Notes: a model not told the origin generated them from the letters alone. A stretch of 64,000 nucleotides of DNA from Myxococcus sp. CA023 (GCF_010998615.1 NZ_JAAEAH010000037.1:1-64000), one strand, 5' to 3'; shown: positions 1 to 9,134, numbered from the stretch's first letter. Program-made: numbers and translations.

Positions 1-1
1 G

Positions 2-2263
2 GTGACGTCACAGAACGTGCCGTTCGCATTCGGCAGCGACGACACGGACGTGGTGCGCTTCGAGTGCAGCCTGGATTCGGCGCCCTTCGCGACGTGCACC
101 TCGCCCTTCACGCCTGTCACTCCGCCGACGGACGGGACGCACGCGTTGCAGGTGAGGGCGGTGGATGAAGCAGGCAACGTGGACCCGACGCCCGTGATGC
201 ATATGTGGGTGGTGGATACGGCCGCGCCAGATACCGCCATCAGTCTCACGTCTCCGGTCCCCCCGCGGAACCCGAACAACTCCCGCTCGGCGGCATTTGG
301 CTTCACCTCCTCCGCGCCGGACGTGGTCCGTTTCGAATGCAGGCTGGACACGACGGAGCCCGAGTCCACCACGGGAACCTGGCAGACGTGTCCCTCTGCC
401 CATGTCATCAACGACCTCGTCAATGGCACCACCTACCGGCTTCACGTCAGGGCGGTCGACCGGGCGGGAAACAGTGACGCGTCGCCGGCCAGCCATTTGT
501 GGCGTGTGGACGTGACCCCTCCCAACACGGTGTTTACGCAGGCGCCTGCGGAATTGACGAGTGACCTGGTCGCGACGTTTGGCTTTGCGTCACCTCAGGA
601 CTCGGATGTCGACTATTACGAGTGCAGCCTGGATGGAGACCCCTTCGAGAGGTGCGTCTCTGGCGTCGAGTTCCAGGTCGACGACGGGGTGCACAAGATG
701 CTCATTCGCGCCGTGGACACGGCGGGAAACGTGGACGACACGCCCGCAACGCATGTCTGGCGGGTCGACTCCGGTCCTGTCATCACTGAGATCAGGGCGC
801 GGCCACCGCAGCTCACCAACGAGTCGGTGGCCAGGTTTGTCTTCACGTCGAACAAGGGGCATGTGGCGTTCCGGTGCAAACTGGATGACCAGGCCGAAGT
901 CGACTGTGGCTCCATCACGCCAGATCCAGAGGATCGGGAGACTGAGCACCCCTTCAACGTATCGGATGGACGGCACACGCTGAATGTCCACGCCGTGGAC
1001 CAGGACAACGGAGACCGGGATGAGACGGGTGCCTCCTACACCTGGTCCGTGGATACGGTTGCCCCGGGGCCACCGCTCATTACGGAGCCCATAACGGCGT
1101 ACGTCAACACGACCACGCCTGTCATCCGGGGAACCGCCCCCGAGGCCGGGACGGTGACGGTGTATCTGGGGGCACTGAACGTCGGGCAGGCGGCGACGAG
1201 CGGCACTCTCTCCTGGGAGCTGAGCGGCCTCCAGTTGGAGGAGCGGCAGTACACCCTTCGCGCCACGTTGACGGACCCGGCATCCAACACGGGCTCACTG
1301 AACGCCTCCGAGCCGCGCGTCTTCACCGTGGACGTCACGCCGCCGGACACCACCATCACCGGGGCGCCCCCTGCTCGGGGCCGCGAACGGACCGTCACTT
1401 TCGAGTTTGAGCATCGGCAGGAGGTGAACTTCGCTGGCTTCCAGTGCAGCCTCAATGACGAGCAATACCGGGACTGCACGACGCCTTACGAGGTCATGGT
1501 TCCCCAGGATGGTACCTATCTCCTCAGCGTTCGCGCCCGCGACCTTGCTGGCAATCTGGATCCGACGCCTGCCACCCATACCTGGTTGGTCGACTCCAAG
1601 CGGCCCGAGACGAGCATCATCAACAAGCCTGGCTTGTTCGACCACTCGTCGCGCTCCGTGTTCTTGTTCGGCTCCGATGAAGAGGAGGTTCGCTACGAAT
1701 GCAGTCTGAATGGCGCCGCATTCGCGCCCTGCGACAACCCCGTCACGCTGCCTCCGCTTTCGCAGGTGGCGCACACGCTGCAAGTCCGTGCTGTGGACAG
1801 CGTGGAGAACGTGGACGACTCCCCGGAGAGCTACACCTGGACGGTGGATGACACGCCCCCAGAGGTCCCTTCGCTGAGCTTCCCGACGCCCGGTGCCCTC
1901 GTGGAGACGCGCACGCCGCAGTTTCGAGGAACCGCACTGGGGGAGGCCAGCGAAGTCGTGATCAGGGTGGATGGCGACGAACGCGGGCGGGCGTCCGTGG
2001 ATGGAGCGGGGCAGTGGCGCTTTACCCTGACGGGGTCGTTGCCCGACGGCGAGCACTCCGTGAGCGTCTACGCGGTGGACCTGGCTCGCAACCAGAGCGC
2101 GGCCAGCGAGCTCGTGACCTTCACGCTCATCCCATCCACGGAGATCGACTCGCGAGGAGGAGGCCTGAGCTGTTCATTGGGTGGCAGTGGCCAGGCGCCT
2201 GTCGCCTCCCTGGGGTTCGTGGCGTTCGCCCTGCTGGCCGCTCGCCGGAGGAGGCAGCCGTAA
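2..2263 (+). CDS. Ig-like repeat surface protein with MYXO-CTERM tail (5' partial)
   Basis: The reading frame is open at the left edge, so the true start lies outside the window; 753 residues are visible. They form about seven or eight modules of 85-95 residues. Many share a pattern of F-x-C-x-L-D, a second Cys, then VRAVD-x-AGNVD-x-TP and a W-x-VD linker, so each such module probably carries one disulfide in an Ig-like fold. The C-terminus has a Ser/Gly stretch with one Cys (GLSCS), a hydrophobic segment and an Arg cluster (AARRRRQP). This is the layout of MYXO-CTERM signals processed by myxosortase, though many of those carry a Cys pair. It is therefore probably an exported, surface-anchored protein. 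Similar repeats occur in proteins annotated as gliding motility protein AgmC, but I cannot assign that function here. Confidence 0.85.
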   Translation: MTSQNVPFAFGSDDTDVVRFECSLDSAPFATCTSPFTPVTPPTDGTHALQVRAVDEAGNVDPTPVMHMWVVDTAAPDTAISLTSPVPPRNPNNSRSAAFGFTSSAPDVVRFECRLDTTEPESTTGTWQTCPSAHVINDLVNGTTYRLHVRAVDRAGNSDASPASHLWRVDVTPPNTVFTQAPAELTSDLVATFGFASPQDSDVDYYECSLDGDPFERCVSGVEFQVDDGVHKMLIRAVDTAGNVDDTPATHVWRVDSGPVITEIRARPPQLTNESVARFVFTSNKGHVAFRCKLDDQAEVDCGSITPDPEDRETEHPFNVSDGRHTLNVHAVDQDNGDRDETGASYTWSVDTVAPGPPLITEPITAYVNTTTPVIRGTAPEAGTVTVYLGALNVGQAATSGTLSWELSGLQLEERQYTLRATLTDPASNTGSLNASEPRVFTVDVTPPDTTITGAPPARGRERTVTFEFEHRQEVNFAGFQCSLNDEQYRDCTTPYEVMVPQDGTYLLSVRARDLAGNLDPTPATHTWLVDSKRPETSIINKPGLFDHSSRSVFLFGSDEEEVRYECSLNGAAFAPCDNPVTLPPLSQVAHTLQVRAVDSVENVDDSPESYTWTVDDTPPEVPSLSFPTPGALVETRTPQFRGTALGEASEVVIRVDGDERGRASVDGAGQWRFTLTGSLPDGEHSVSVYAVDLARNQSAASELVTFTLIPSTEIDSRGGGLSCSLGGSGQAPVASLGFVAFALLAARRRRQP

Positions 2264-2371
2264 CCGGCCGCCTTTGGGGGGAATGGGGCGGCGCACGCAT
2301 CCGGTTGGGGGATTGCGTGCTTGCTTCGGCGGGGAACTTCGGCTACTTGTGCCCCACCGTCAGAGCTGTCT

Positions 2372-2445
<74 letters not shown>

Positions 2446-2454
2446 CAGGGACAG

Positions 2455-2502
2455 GGCCCGGAACCGAGGGATTCATCCCGCCGGTTCCGGGCCTTTGTCT
2501 TT
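2455..2502 (+). terminator. Rho-independent terminator of tRNA-Arg
   Basis: The arms GGCCCGGAACCG (2455-2466) and CGGTTCCGGGCC (2482-2493) form a perfect 12-bp stem with a 15-nt loop. A T-rich tail (TTTGTCTTT) follows. A degenerate copy of the same structure sits behind the tRNA fragment at 4163-4194. Confidence 0.9.
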
Positions 2503-2677
2503 CCCGCGAGGGGCGGAGACTTCCAGGCACGCTGCACCCGTCCTGCGGGCTACACGCGGTGTCCGGCTTCACCCAATCTTCATGGCGCATGGGCTCTACT
2601 AGAGTCCGCGCTCATTCGTCAGGTGGCGAAGTCCCCGGGGGGACTCGTTGCTGGAGTCATGGAGCGAGGTGAGTGTG

Positions 2678-4156
2678 ATGCGCCGTATCCCGTTGAAATC
2701 CTGGTGTCTGCTGCTCCTGGTGGGGTTGGCGGCGTGTGGGGGAGAGAGTGAACCAACGCCTTCGGGTGTGCCAGGAGCGCCTCGCTCCGTGTCGGCCACA
2801 CCAGGTGACTCCCTGGTCACCGCGACCTGGTCGGCGCCAGAAGATGCGGGCGACAGCCCCATTCAGCGCTACGAGGTTCGTGCCCTGCGCAACGGCGTTG
2901 TCGCCCACACCCTGGAAGGGACAAGCACCTCGCTCACGCTCACGGGGCTGACCAACGGTGAGACGTACACGCTGGTCGTCGTGGCCATCAATGCGCAGGG
3001 CGAAGGGCCCGCGTCCGCGCCTTCCGAGGCCGTCACGCCCCGCGTGATTCCGGGAGCACCGCGCGAGGTCACCGCGACGCCGGGAGACCGCAGTGCCAAT
3101 GTGGCCTGGAGCCCTCCCGAGGCGACGGACATGCCCATCACCGGCTACACCGTCACCGTCCGGCAGGGAGAGACGGTGGTAGCGACACAGGCATCAACGG
3201 AGCTGCACGCCGCCGTTTCAGGACTCATCAACGGCACCGACTATCAAGTCACCGTGGCGGCTGCCAACGCGGTGGTTGCGGGGCCGGAGTCCGCGCCGGT
3301 CGCGGTGACGCCGGTGTCCGTCCCTGGCGCGCCCCGGTTGTGGGTGCACAACCGGACCGCGACCGCGCTGGCGTTCGGCTGGGAGCCAGGGGACACGGGC
3401 GGCAGCCCCATTACCGGGTACCGGCTGGTCCTGCGGGAGGGGGACTCGGTGGTCCAGACCGCCGATACGACGGAGACCTTGCACTGGTTCAGGAACCTGT
3501 CCACGGGCACGCCGTATCGCGTCGTCGTCATCGCGATCAATGCGCAGGGAGAGGGGGCGCCCGCGGAGTTCGAGGCGCAGCGGCCCTGTGGCCTGCCAGG
3601 AGCGCCGACGACGTTGATGGCCGCGCCCGGGGATGGGCAGCTCACCCTCACCTGGCTCGCGCCGGTGGAGACCGGGGGCTGCCCCCTCATCGGTTACCGC
3701 GTCGAGATCATGGGTGTGGTTGGCGGCGCCTCGACCCGGACTGAAACGAACACGGATACGCGCTTCGTTGCGACGGGGCTTCGGAACGGAGTGCTCTATT
3801 TGCTCGTGGTCCACAGCCGGAATGAGGCTGGGATGAGTGATTATTCGACTCAGGATCAGGCCACGCCATATCCCGCGCCGGGGATGCCGGGGAACTTCAC
3901 CGCCACGCCAGGCGACGGCACGGTGCTTCTGTCGTGGACGGAGCCTCCATTGAATGGGGGGCGTATCTCGCGGTACGTGGTGACGGTCGAGCCTGCGGTG
4001 GGCGAAACGGACACCTTCTATGTGAGCCCGAACGACCTGTCGCGGCTCATGGAGGGCCTGGTGAACGGGACGACCTACACGTTCACCATTCGTGCGGACA
4101 ACCGCGCGGGGCAGGGGCCGACGGCGACGACGCAGGCCACACCCATGGCCCCGTGA
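2678..4156 (+). CDS. Lipoprotein with five fibronectin type III domains
   Basis: The start is placed at the ATG preceded by the purine-rich GAGCGAGGTGAG; the longer frame begins with an unsuited TTG. The 492-residue product opens with a lipoprotein signal peptide (MRRIPLKSWCLLLLVGLAAC) whose lipobox is LAAC-G. Five fibronectin type III modules of about 93 residues follow. Most open with x-PGAP and then x-ATPGD, and most carry the core W-x-x-P and the GYR/YEV strand. No catalytic domain is visible, so an adhesive or scaffold role at the cell surface is likely but unproven. The gene is a paralogue of the one at 5983. It lies between an intact tRNA-Arg and a tRNA fragment only six bases past its stop, which suggests acquisition as a cassette. 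Confidence 0.85.
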   Translation: MRRIPLKSWCLLLLVGLAACGGESEPTPSGVPGAPRSVSATPGDSLVTATWSAPEDAGDSPIQRYEVRALRNGVVAHTLEGTSTSLTLTGLTNGETYTLVVVAINAQGEGPASAPSEAVTPRVIPGAPREVTATPGDRSANVAWSPPEATDMPITGYTVTVRQGETVVATQASTELHAAVSGLINGTDYQVTVAAANAVVAGPESAPVAVTPVSVPGAPRLWVHNRTATALAFGWEPGDTGGSPITGYRLVLREGDSVVQTADTTETLHWFRNLSTGTPYRVVVIAINAQGEGAPAEFEAQRPCGLPGAPTTLMAAPGDGQLTLTWLAPVETGGCPLIGYRVEIMGVVGGASTRTETNTDTRFVATGLRNGVLYLLVVHSRNEAGMSDYSTQDQATPYPAPGMPGNFTATPGDGTVLLSWTEPPLNGGRISRYVVTVEPAVGETDTFYVSPNDLSRLMEGLVNGTTYTFTIRADNRAGQGPTATTQATPMAP

Positions 4157-4162
4157 GGCCGG

Positions 4163-4194
4163 TGGCCTCCGGAGCCAAAGGCCGCAGGTTCGAA
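4163..4194 (+). repeat. tRNA-Arg 3'-half fragment, exact 32-bp copy of 2400-2431
   Basis: These 32 bases are identical to tRNA-Arg from within the anticodon stem to the T loop. They lack the acceptor and D arms, so they cannot form a tRNA. The sequence beyond diverges but still resembles the region after the real tRNA, including its terminator. This is the usual shape of an attachment-site repeat left when an element integrates into the 3' part of a tRNA gene. Confidence 0.85.
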
Positions 4195-4215
4195 GCTTTC
4201 GCTGTGAGCAGAGAC

Positions 4216-4261
4216 AAGGGCCCGGAACGTTGTGGAGATTCTCCACCGATTTCGGGCCCTT
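4216..4261 (+). terminator. Terminator-like hairpin, degenerate copy of the tRNA-Arg terminator
   Basis: The outer arms AAGGGCCCGGAA and TTTCGGGCCCTT match at 11 of 12 positions. An inner stem GTGGAG-att-CTCCAC extends the hairpin, and CGCTTTCT follows. The outer stem matches the tRNA-Arg terminator at 2455, so fragment and terminator were probably duplicated together. It would also end transcripts of the lipoprotein gene that stops at 4156. Confidence 0.7.
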
Positions 4262-4365
4262 CGCTTTCTGGACGGACCTTGCAGGAAGAGCGCTTCGCGC
4301 CACTTGCTTGAACCTGGGGTTGCCCCGATTTCGTGGCGCTCCCGCACTTGATGTGAGGCGTCGGA

Positions 4366-4640
4366 TCAAGCGGCGAGCAGCACGCGACGGCGCAGCAAGT
4401 CGAAGCGGGCGCGGCCGTACATCTGGCGCTTCTGGAGTTTGAGCTTCGTGACGTGCGCCGGGCACGTGGGGCGAGCAGACCGGGCAGACGCTCCGCGAAA
4501 GTGCGACGAGTGCACTTCGTGTTTGGACAGGAGAAGCGACGCACGCGCAGTTGGAGCTGAACGGAGCGCTCGGCCGATGGCAGGTCGGCTGGGCGCCGGA
4601 TATAGGTACGATGCGGCGGTATCGCTGGGCGTCTTGCAGG
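4366..4640 (-). pseudogene. ISL3-family transposase remnant, internally deleted
   Basis: On the minus strand the last 30 or so codons before the TGA at 4366-4368 read HVTKLKLQKRQMYGRARF and then DLLRRRVLLAA, which is the characteristic C-terminus of ISL3-type transposases. Just upstream, in another frame, lies RVRRFSC and then CTRRTFAERLPGL, the N-terminal zinc-finger region of the same family. Some 300 residues holding the DDE catalytic core are therefore missing, joined near 4450, and a further shift separates RCPSC from the finger region. The element cannot move. The left limit is the stop codon; the right limit is approximate. I found no convincing terminal inverted repeat pair. Confidence 0.65.
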
Positions 4641-4641
4641 A

Positions 4642-4816
4642 GGGACATCGCGCGCCGCTGCTTTCGGGGCGGACCCCACGGAACCGGGGGAGTCCCAGTC
4701 GAGCATGCGGCGCGCTGGAGTTTCACGTGGCCTTGCTCAGTGGCAACGTAGCAACGCTACGAGAGCCAATCTGGCATCAAGGAACGCAGCCTCAATGGGA
4801 TCAGCAGTTGCGGACG
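4642..4816. other. Gene-free stretch inside the island
   Basis: Between the transposase remnant and the broken gene I see no supported coding sequence. The ORFs here lack recognisable motifs and overlap both pseudogenes. Part of it may be the degraded 5' end of the transposase or the IS end. Confidence 0.4.
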
Positions 4817-5535
4817 TCAGGGGGCATTGTCACACGATGTCCAGTTGCAATTGCTCCTGAAGGCGTGACTGAAGTGATACCCGTCGCCGTCCGCATCCAA
4901 GACATCCCATCGATGTTGTCGAATGTAGTACTCTTGAACGCCGCATGCCTCGTGCCAAGGGCATGCCCAATAGCTAGCACTGTGCTGCCAGTACTGCACC
5001 GATTCTCCTGCAAAAAAGACCCAGGATCCCCATGCGCCACCATTGTTGGCCATCGGCCCCCGTCCACGACTGGGTGACATCCGGGGCAAAGCCCTCTGAA
5101 GATTCTGGGTTGGCAACAACCTCATCTCGCGTAGGCATGACATGGGAGCCATCATGCGCCCCACTGAGCGATTCTGCCCTGACCAATGCTTCTGGCGGTG
5201 GCGAGCCTCCCGTAAGCCGACGATAGAGGTCGACGGCGGAGCGACCTGCAACATCCTCGTCACGCAAGATATGTCCATTTTCAACGGGCCCGCGTTCCAT
5301 GATGAGTAGGCCACCGGCTCCCGAGTCGTAAAATTCAACATGGTGCTCAGGTGCCAGTTCGACACGAGCAATCAGATGATTGATTTCATCGAGCTTTGGA
5401 CGCAACTTCTGCTTGGCTTCCAGTGCGGCCACCGGATTGGATTCGTATAGTTTGTCGATGCGCTGGAGTGACAGTTGCGCTTCAGTGAGCGACCGCCAAC
5501 AGAAATCCTAGTCGAAACGAGCGCTTGCTTTTCAT
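4817..5535 (-). pseudogene. Exported protein of unknown function, broken by two frameshifts
   Basis: Three consecutive minus-strand frames make up what looks like one protein. Frame one starts at an ATG (5533-5535) behind GAGGGG and reads MKSKRSFRLGFLLAVAH, a signal-peptide-like start, then hits TGA at 5482-5484. The next frame continues with LTEAQLSLQRIDKLY and on through a charged region to about 5040. The third frame then reads GAWGSWVFFAGESVQYW and a Trp/Tyr/Cys-rich tail ending CDNAP. The family is unknown to me. GC is about 55 percent in the two lines I counted, well below the surroundings, consistent with a foreign origin. Sequencing error cannot be excluded for either shift. Confidence 0.55.
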
Positions 5536-5979
5536 TGCGTACCCCTCAGTCGACAGGGAATGCGCCACCGCCTGACCTGCGACCACATGTGCATCGCGCC
5601 CTTCTGCGGCGCCAATCGGGCATGGCCAGATATGCCGCAAACACGGTCATGTGACTTGTCGACTCCCGTCGATAGTGTTTGGTATCGCAAAGTTGCTTCC
5701 GAGGTCCTGGTCCGATAGTCGACATTTCCAGGGGCGCGTGGACGCTCGTGACGAGCTGGTGGAGGGTTGGATGGTCCCTGGTTCCGAATCTCCAAAATCC
5801 TGAGCGTTTGTAAGGGCTGGGAGCTCGCTCTTCCCGTGGGCTTGTTCAGGTGGGCGGTTGTCCTGCTCCAGGGGTGTGCGAGCACTTCCTTCTGAAGGGC
5901 AGGGTCCATGCAGCCTCTCTTTCCGGAGGCGGGCGTGATGCTGTAGGCCTGCATTTCCCAGTGAGAGGGGAGGACTGTC
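5536..5979. other. Intergenic region, nothing recognised
   Basis: About 440 bases lie between the broken minus-strand gene and the second fibronectin-type lipoprotein gene. It must hold the promoters of both, but I can name no motif with confidence. The only long ORF here runs antisense into the lipoprotein gene and has no recognisable content. Confidence 0.4.
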
Positions 5980-5982
5980 GTG

Positions 5983-7209
5983 ATGAACGGACGAATCTGT
6001 CTTTTGTCTGCGGTGCTGCTGGGGCTGTTTGGCGGGATGGGATGTGGCGGTTCGGATGACCCGCCTCCCCAGGAACCGCAGGTGACAGTACCCGGGGCGC
6101 CGACCCAGGTGGCGGCAGTGGCGGGGGACTCACATGTCACGGTGACGTGGGCGGCGCCCGCGAACAACGGTGGCAGCGCCATTCTCGAATACGCGGTGCA
6201 TGTCTTCTCCGGTGAGAGCGAGGTCCGGGTGGTGCCGTCGCCCGCGTCCGCGAACCAGGCCCTCATCCCTGACCTGAGCAATGGCGCGGCCTACGCGTTC
6301 AGCGTGGTCGCGGTGAACGACCGGGGCCGTGGTGCTGCGTCCACGCGCACGGCCCTCGTCACGCCGCACGTGACGCCCGGCGCGGTGAGCAACCTGGTGG
6401 CCGTGCCTGGGAACCAGGAGGTCGTGCTGACGTGGGAGGCCGCCGATGGCAAGGGCATGGCCCTGACCGGCTATTCCATCACAGTGCAGGCCGAGGATGC
6501 AGGAGCCGAGTCTCAGCCGGTGACGGTCACCGTGACGGAGACGCGGGCCGCGCTGGTCGCGTTGACGAACGGGACGGCGTACTCCTTCACCGTCGTCGCG
6601 GACAACGGCCATGCGCAGGGGCCTGGGAGCTCCGTTTCGGCCACCCCCTTCACGACGCCGGGCGCTCCCGCGTTGACGGCCAGAGGGTATTCGACTCGCG
6701 TGTCCTTGCGCTGGACCACCGAAGACACGGGAGGCCGTCCCATCACCGGCTATCTGGTGACGGTGTACCTGAACGACGAGGTCCTACGGACCGTGGAGAC
6801 GACCGAGTTGACGTTGAACGTGACGGGGTTGCTCTACTCGACGACCTATCACTTCACGGTCGTCGCACGGAACGAGGCCGGGTGGGGCACGATCTCGGAG
6901 CGCATCGCGAGCACGCTCGCCCGGAGCCCGTCAGTGCCGCTCAACGCCACCTGCGATACCTCTAGCGGGAACGTCACGTTCGCCTGGGAGCCGCCTGAGT
7001 TCGACTACGGGTACCCGGTAGTGGAATACCGTATCGCGACAATGCTCCGCGGCTATTACACCGCGTGGTACACCACCAAGCTGCGCTACGTCCTCCCGGA
7101 GATTCCTCGCGAAGGGAACCCCATGCGGTTCTCTCTCGTCGCCCAGAATGCGTATGGGTTTGGAAATTCCGTGGAGCTCTACTGCTACTTTGACTCGCTG
7201 CGCCCCTGA
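5983..7209 (+). CDS. Lipoprotein with four fibronectin type III domains
   Basis: Two starts are possible, GTG at 5980 and ATG at 5983, behind GAGAGGGGAGG; the ATG gives the better spacing. The 408-residue product begins with a signal peptide ending GGMGC-GG, a weak lipobox with Gly at -3. Four fibronectin type III modules follow (openings VPGAPTQVA, TPGAVSNLV, TPGAPALTA and SPSVPLNAT). The fourth carries two Cys, probably a disulfide. It is a paralogue of the gene at 2678, with one module fewer. No enzymatic motif is present; surface adhesion is a guess. The gene is followed 25 bases later by a third tRNA-Arg fragment. Confidence 0.85.
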   Translation: MNGRICLLSAVLLGLFGGMGCGGSDDPPPQEPQVTVPGAPTQVAAVAGDSHVTVTWAAPANNGGSAILEYAVHVFSGESEVRVVPSPASANQALIPDLSNGAAYAFSVVAVNDRGRGAASTRTALVTPHVTPGAVSNLVAVPGNQEVVLTWEAADGKGMALTGYSITVQAEDAGAESQPVTVTVTETRAALVALTNGTAYSFTVVADNGHAQGPGSSVSATPFTTPGAPALTARGYSTRVSLRWTTEDTGGRPITGYLVTVYLNDEVLRTVETTELTLNVTGLLYSTTYHFTVVARNEAGWGTISERIASTLARSPSVPLNATCDTSSGNVTFAWEPPEFDYGYPVVEYRIATMLRGYYTAWYTTKLRYVLPEIPREGNPMRFSLVAQNAYGFGNSVELYCYFDSLRP

Positions 7210-7230
7210 GGCCGCGCCGCACCTCCCGAC

Positions 7231-7257
7231 GCCTTTGGCCTCCTGAGCCAAAGGCCG
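7231..7257 (+). repeat. Third tRNA-Arg fragment, also a perfect hairpin
   Basis: Bases 7235-7257 match tRNA-Arg 2399-2421 at 22 of 23 positions, with the anticodon CCG changed to CTG. The arms GCCTTTGGC (7231-7239) and GCCAAAGGC (7247-7255) pair perfectly over a 7-nt loop, a longer stem than the tRNA itself has. It lies between two convergent genes, so it may also act as a bidirectional terminator. There is a G run instead of a T tract behind it. Confidence 0.6.
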
Positions 7258-7272
7258 GGGGGGGGGCAGGCT

Positions 7273-8556
7273 TCACGCCTCCACGGGCTCTTCGCGCTGC
7301 GGCAGGTGGAAGCGCACGGTGTCCACACGGCGGGGCGAGGACGCGACGACCTCCAGCACGAGTCCTCCCTCCGTCTGGACCTTCGTGCCCGGCCCGGGGA
7401 TGGCGCCGCCGGACAGGGCGATGCACAGACCCGCCACGGTGGCGTAGTCCTGGTCCTCGTCCAGGTCCAGGGACAGCTCCCGGTTGACGTCGCGGATGCT
7501 CGCGGTGCCGAGCACCAGGGCGGTGTTCGGACCCTCGCGCTTGACGTACTCCTCCGGCACCTCGGACTCGCTGAGGATGTCGCCCACCAGCTCCTCCACG
7601 AGGTCTTCCACGGTGACGAGCCCCACCACGCCGCCGCGCTCGTCCACCACCACCGCCAACTGCATGCGCCGCTTCTGCAGTTCCTTGAGCGCGTCCATGG
7701 CCCGCATCGTCTCCACGACGAAGAAGGGCGGACGCATCACGTCCTCCAGGATGATGAGGTTGCCCTCCCAGGCCACCCCCAGCAGGTCCTTGGCGATGAC
7801 GTAGCCGACGATGTTGTCCAGCGTGCCCTCGTACACCGGCATGCGCGAATGGCCGCCCTCCAGCAGGACGCGGCGAATCTCCTCCGGACTGGAGTGCCGC
7901 CGCAGGGCCACCATCTCGTCCCGCGCCACCGACAGCTCGCCCACCGTCACGTCGCCCATCTCGAAGGCGCGCGACGCAATCTCACCGGCGTGAGGGTCCA
8001 ACGTGCCCTGCTTCGCCGCCTCCTCCACCAACTGCTGGAGCTCCTCTGCAGACAGGCGGCCTTCGGTGAAGTTCGTCCGGTCGCCGAACAGGCGCAGCAC
8101 CACGTTGGAGCTGGCGGTGAGGAACCACACCACCGGTTGCATCAGCCACGCCAGGCCGCGCAGAGGCCGGCCGATGAGCAGCGCGTAGCGCTCGCCGGCA
8201 CGCAGCGCGAGTGACTTGGGCACCAGCTCGCCCAGCACCAAGGAGAGGTACGAAACGAAGGCCACCACGCCCGCCAGGGCGACTTCGTCCGCTTGCTGCT
8301 CGGGCACTCCCAGTCTCGTGAGGAAGTCACCCAGACGCGTGGCGATGCTCGCGCCACCGAACGCGGCCGCCGTGGCGCCGATGACGGTGATGCCAATCTG
8401 CACCGTGGCCAGGAAGCGCTCAGGGTTGCCGCGCAGGGCCTCCACCGCTTTCGCGGAGGTGCTGCCTTCTTCAATCAGTTCCCGCAGCCGCGTCCGGCGG
8501 ACAGAGATGATGGCCAGCTCCGCGCCGGCGAAGATGCCGTTTGCCAGGACCAGCAA
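7273..8556 (-). CDS. CNNM/CorC-HlyC family transporter-like protein with CBS pair
   Basis: The 427-residue frame has an N-terminal CNNM (DUF21) membrane domain with LANGIFAGAELAIISVRR, then hydrophobic segments to about residue 150. A CBS pair spans roughly 185-320 (MPVYEGTLDNIVGYVIAKDL, then VVVDERGGVVGLVTVEDLVEEL). A C-terminal CorC_HlyC domain follows. Members are linked to Mg2+/Co2+ homeostasis in the inner membrane. The TTG start at 8556 has no ribosome-binding site and cuts into the first membrane helix. The frame continues upstream as VTELLIILL, and GAGAGGAGGG sits just before an ATT-ATC pair at 8581-8586, so the true start is probably non-canonical. Convergent with the lipoprotein gene. 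Confidence 0.85.
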   Translation of the reverse strand: MLVLANGIFAGAELAIISVRRTRLRELIEEGSTSAKAVEALRGNPERFLATVQIGITVIGATAAAFGGASIATRLGDFLTRLGVPEQQADEVALAGVVAFVSYLSLVLGELVPKSLALRAGERYALLIGRPLRGLAWLMQPVVWFLTASSNVVLRLFGDRTNFTEGRLSAEELQQLVEEAAKQGTLDPHAGEIASRAFEMGDVTVGELSVARDEMVALRRHSSPEEIRRVLLEGGHSRMPVYEGTLDNIVGYVIAKDLLGVAWEGNLIILEDVMRPPFFVVETMRAMDALKELQKRRMQLAVVVDERGGVVGLVTVEDLVEELVGDILSESEVPEEYVKREGPNTALVLGTASIRDVNRELSLDLDEDQDYATVAGLCIALSGGAIPGPGTKVQTEGGLVLEVVASSPRRVDTVRFHLPQREEPVEA

Positions 8557-8634
8557 CAGGATGATGAGAAGCTCGGTGACGATAATGGCCCTCCTCTCAG
8601 GGGCCCTCTACCCTATACGCCAGAGGCGGGCTGC

Positions 8635-9081
8635 TCACTCACCAAGTGATTGCAAGAGGAGTGACAATTGGTCGCGGCTCGCACCTTTTGGAAGGTAGTA
8701 GTGTGGCCCTGAGAGCAGGGCACTGCCTACATCCTGCGCCGCCGCGGACGTCAGGAAGACGATGCGGGGATGCGGCCCGCGTGGCAGATGCTCCACGACC
8801 TCCAGCCCGGACATGCCAGGCATGTTGAGGTCCAGCAGCATCACGCCATACCGTCCGCCGCGCCTCAGCGTCTCCAGGGCCTCTTGCCCATCCGAGGCCT
8901 CGGTCGTCTCGTAGCCAAGGTCCTCCAGGCTGAGCCGGAGGAATTCCCTCCAGTCCGCGTCGTCATCGACGACCAAGACCCTTCTTGCGCCGTTGTCCGT
9001 TGCCAGTCGCGCCAATCGTCCTCCCCCGACCTGAGATGAACGCTGCTGAAGGGCGCCATCATTCTCCGCGAGCGGTGACAT
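8635..9081 (-). CDS. Receiver-domain-only response regulator
   Basis: After an N-terminal tail of about 33 residues without obvious structure, a single receiver domain fills the protein. It has RRVLVVDDDADWREF (acidic pocket), VMLLDLNMPGMSG (phospho-acceptor Asp) and the conserved Lys in YYLPKGAS. There is no output domain. Such single-domain regulators act by protein contacts or as phosphate-transfer intermediates. No kinase is adjacent: neighbours are a CorC-type protein and a glycosyltransferase. The start at 9081 is the furthest ATG; the long tail could mean that a later start is used. Confidence 0.85.
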   Translation of the reverse strand: MSPLAENDGALQQRSSQVGGGRLARLATDNGARRVLVVDDDADWREFLRLSLEDLGYETTEASDGQEALETLRRGGRYGVMLLDLNMPGMSGLEVVEHLPRGPHPRIVFLTSAAAQDVGSALLSGPHYYLPKGASRDQLSLLLQSLGE

Positions 9082-9134
9082 GGTGCTCGCTGCGGCATGC
9101 GGGCAGGCAGGCCCTGGAAGGGCGCGTCGCCAGG

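Noticed and set aside
4439-5077. 212-codon plus-strand ORF in the island
   Set aside because: It crosses the transposase remnant and the broken gene, both supported on the minus strand, and has no motif or good ribosome-binding site.
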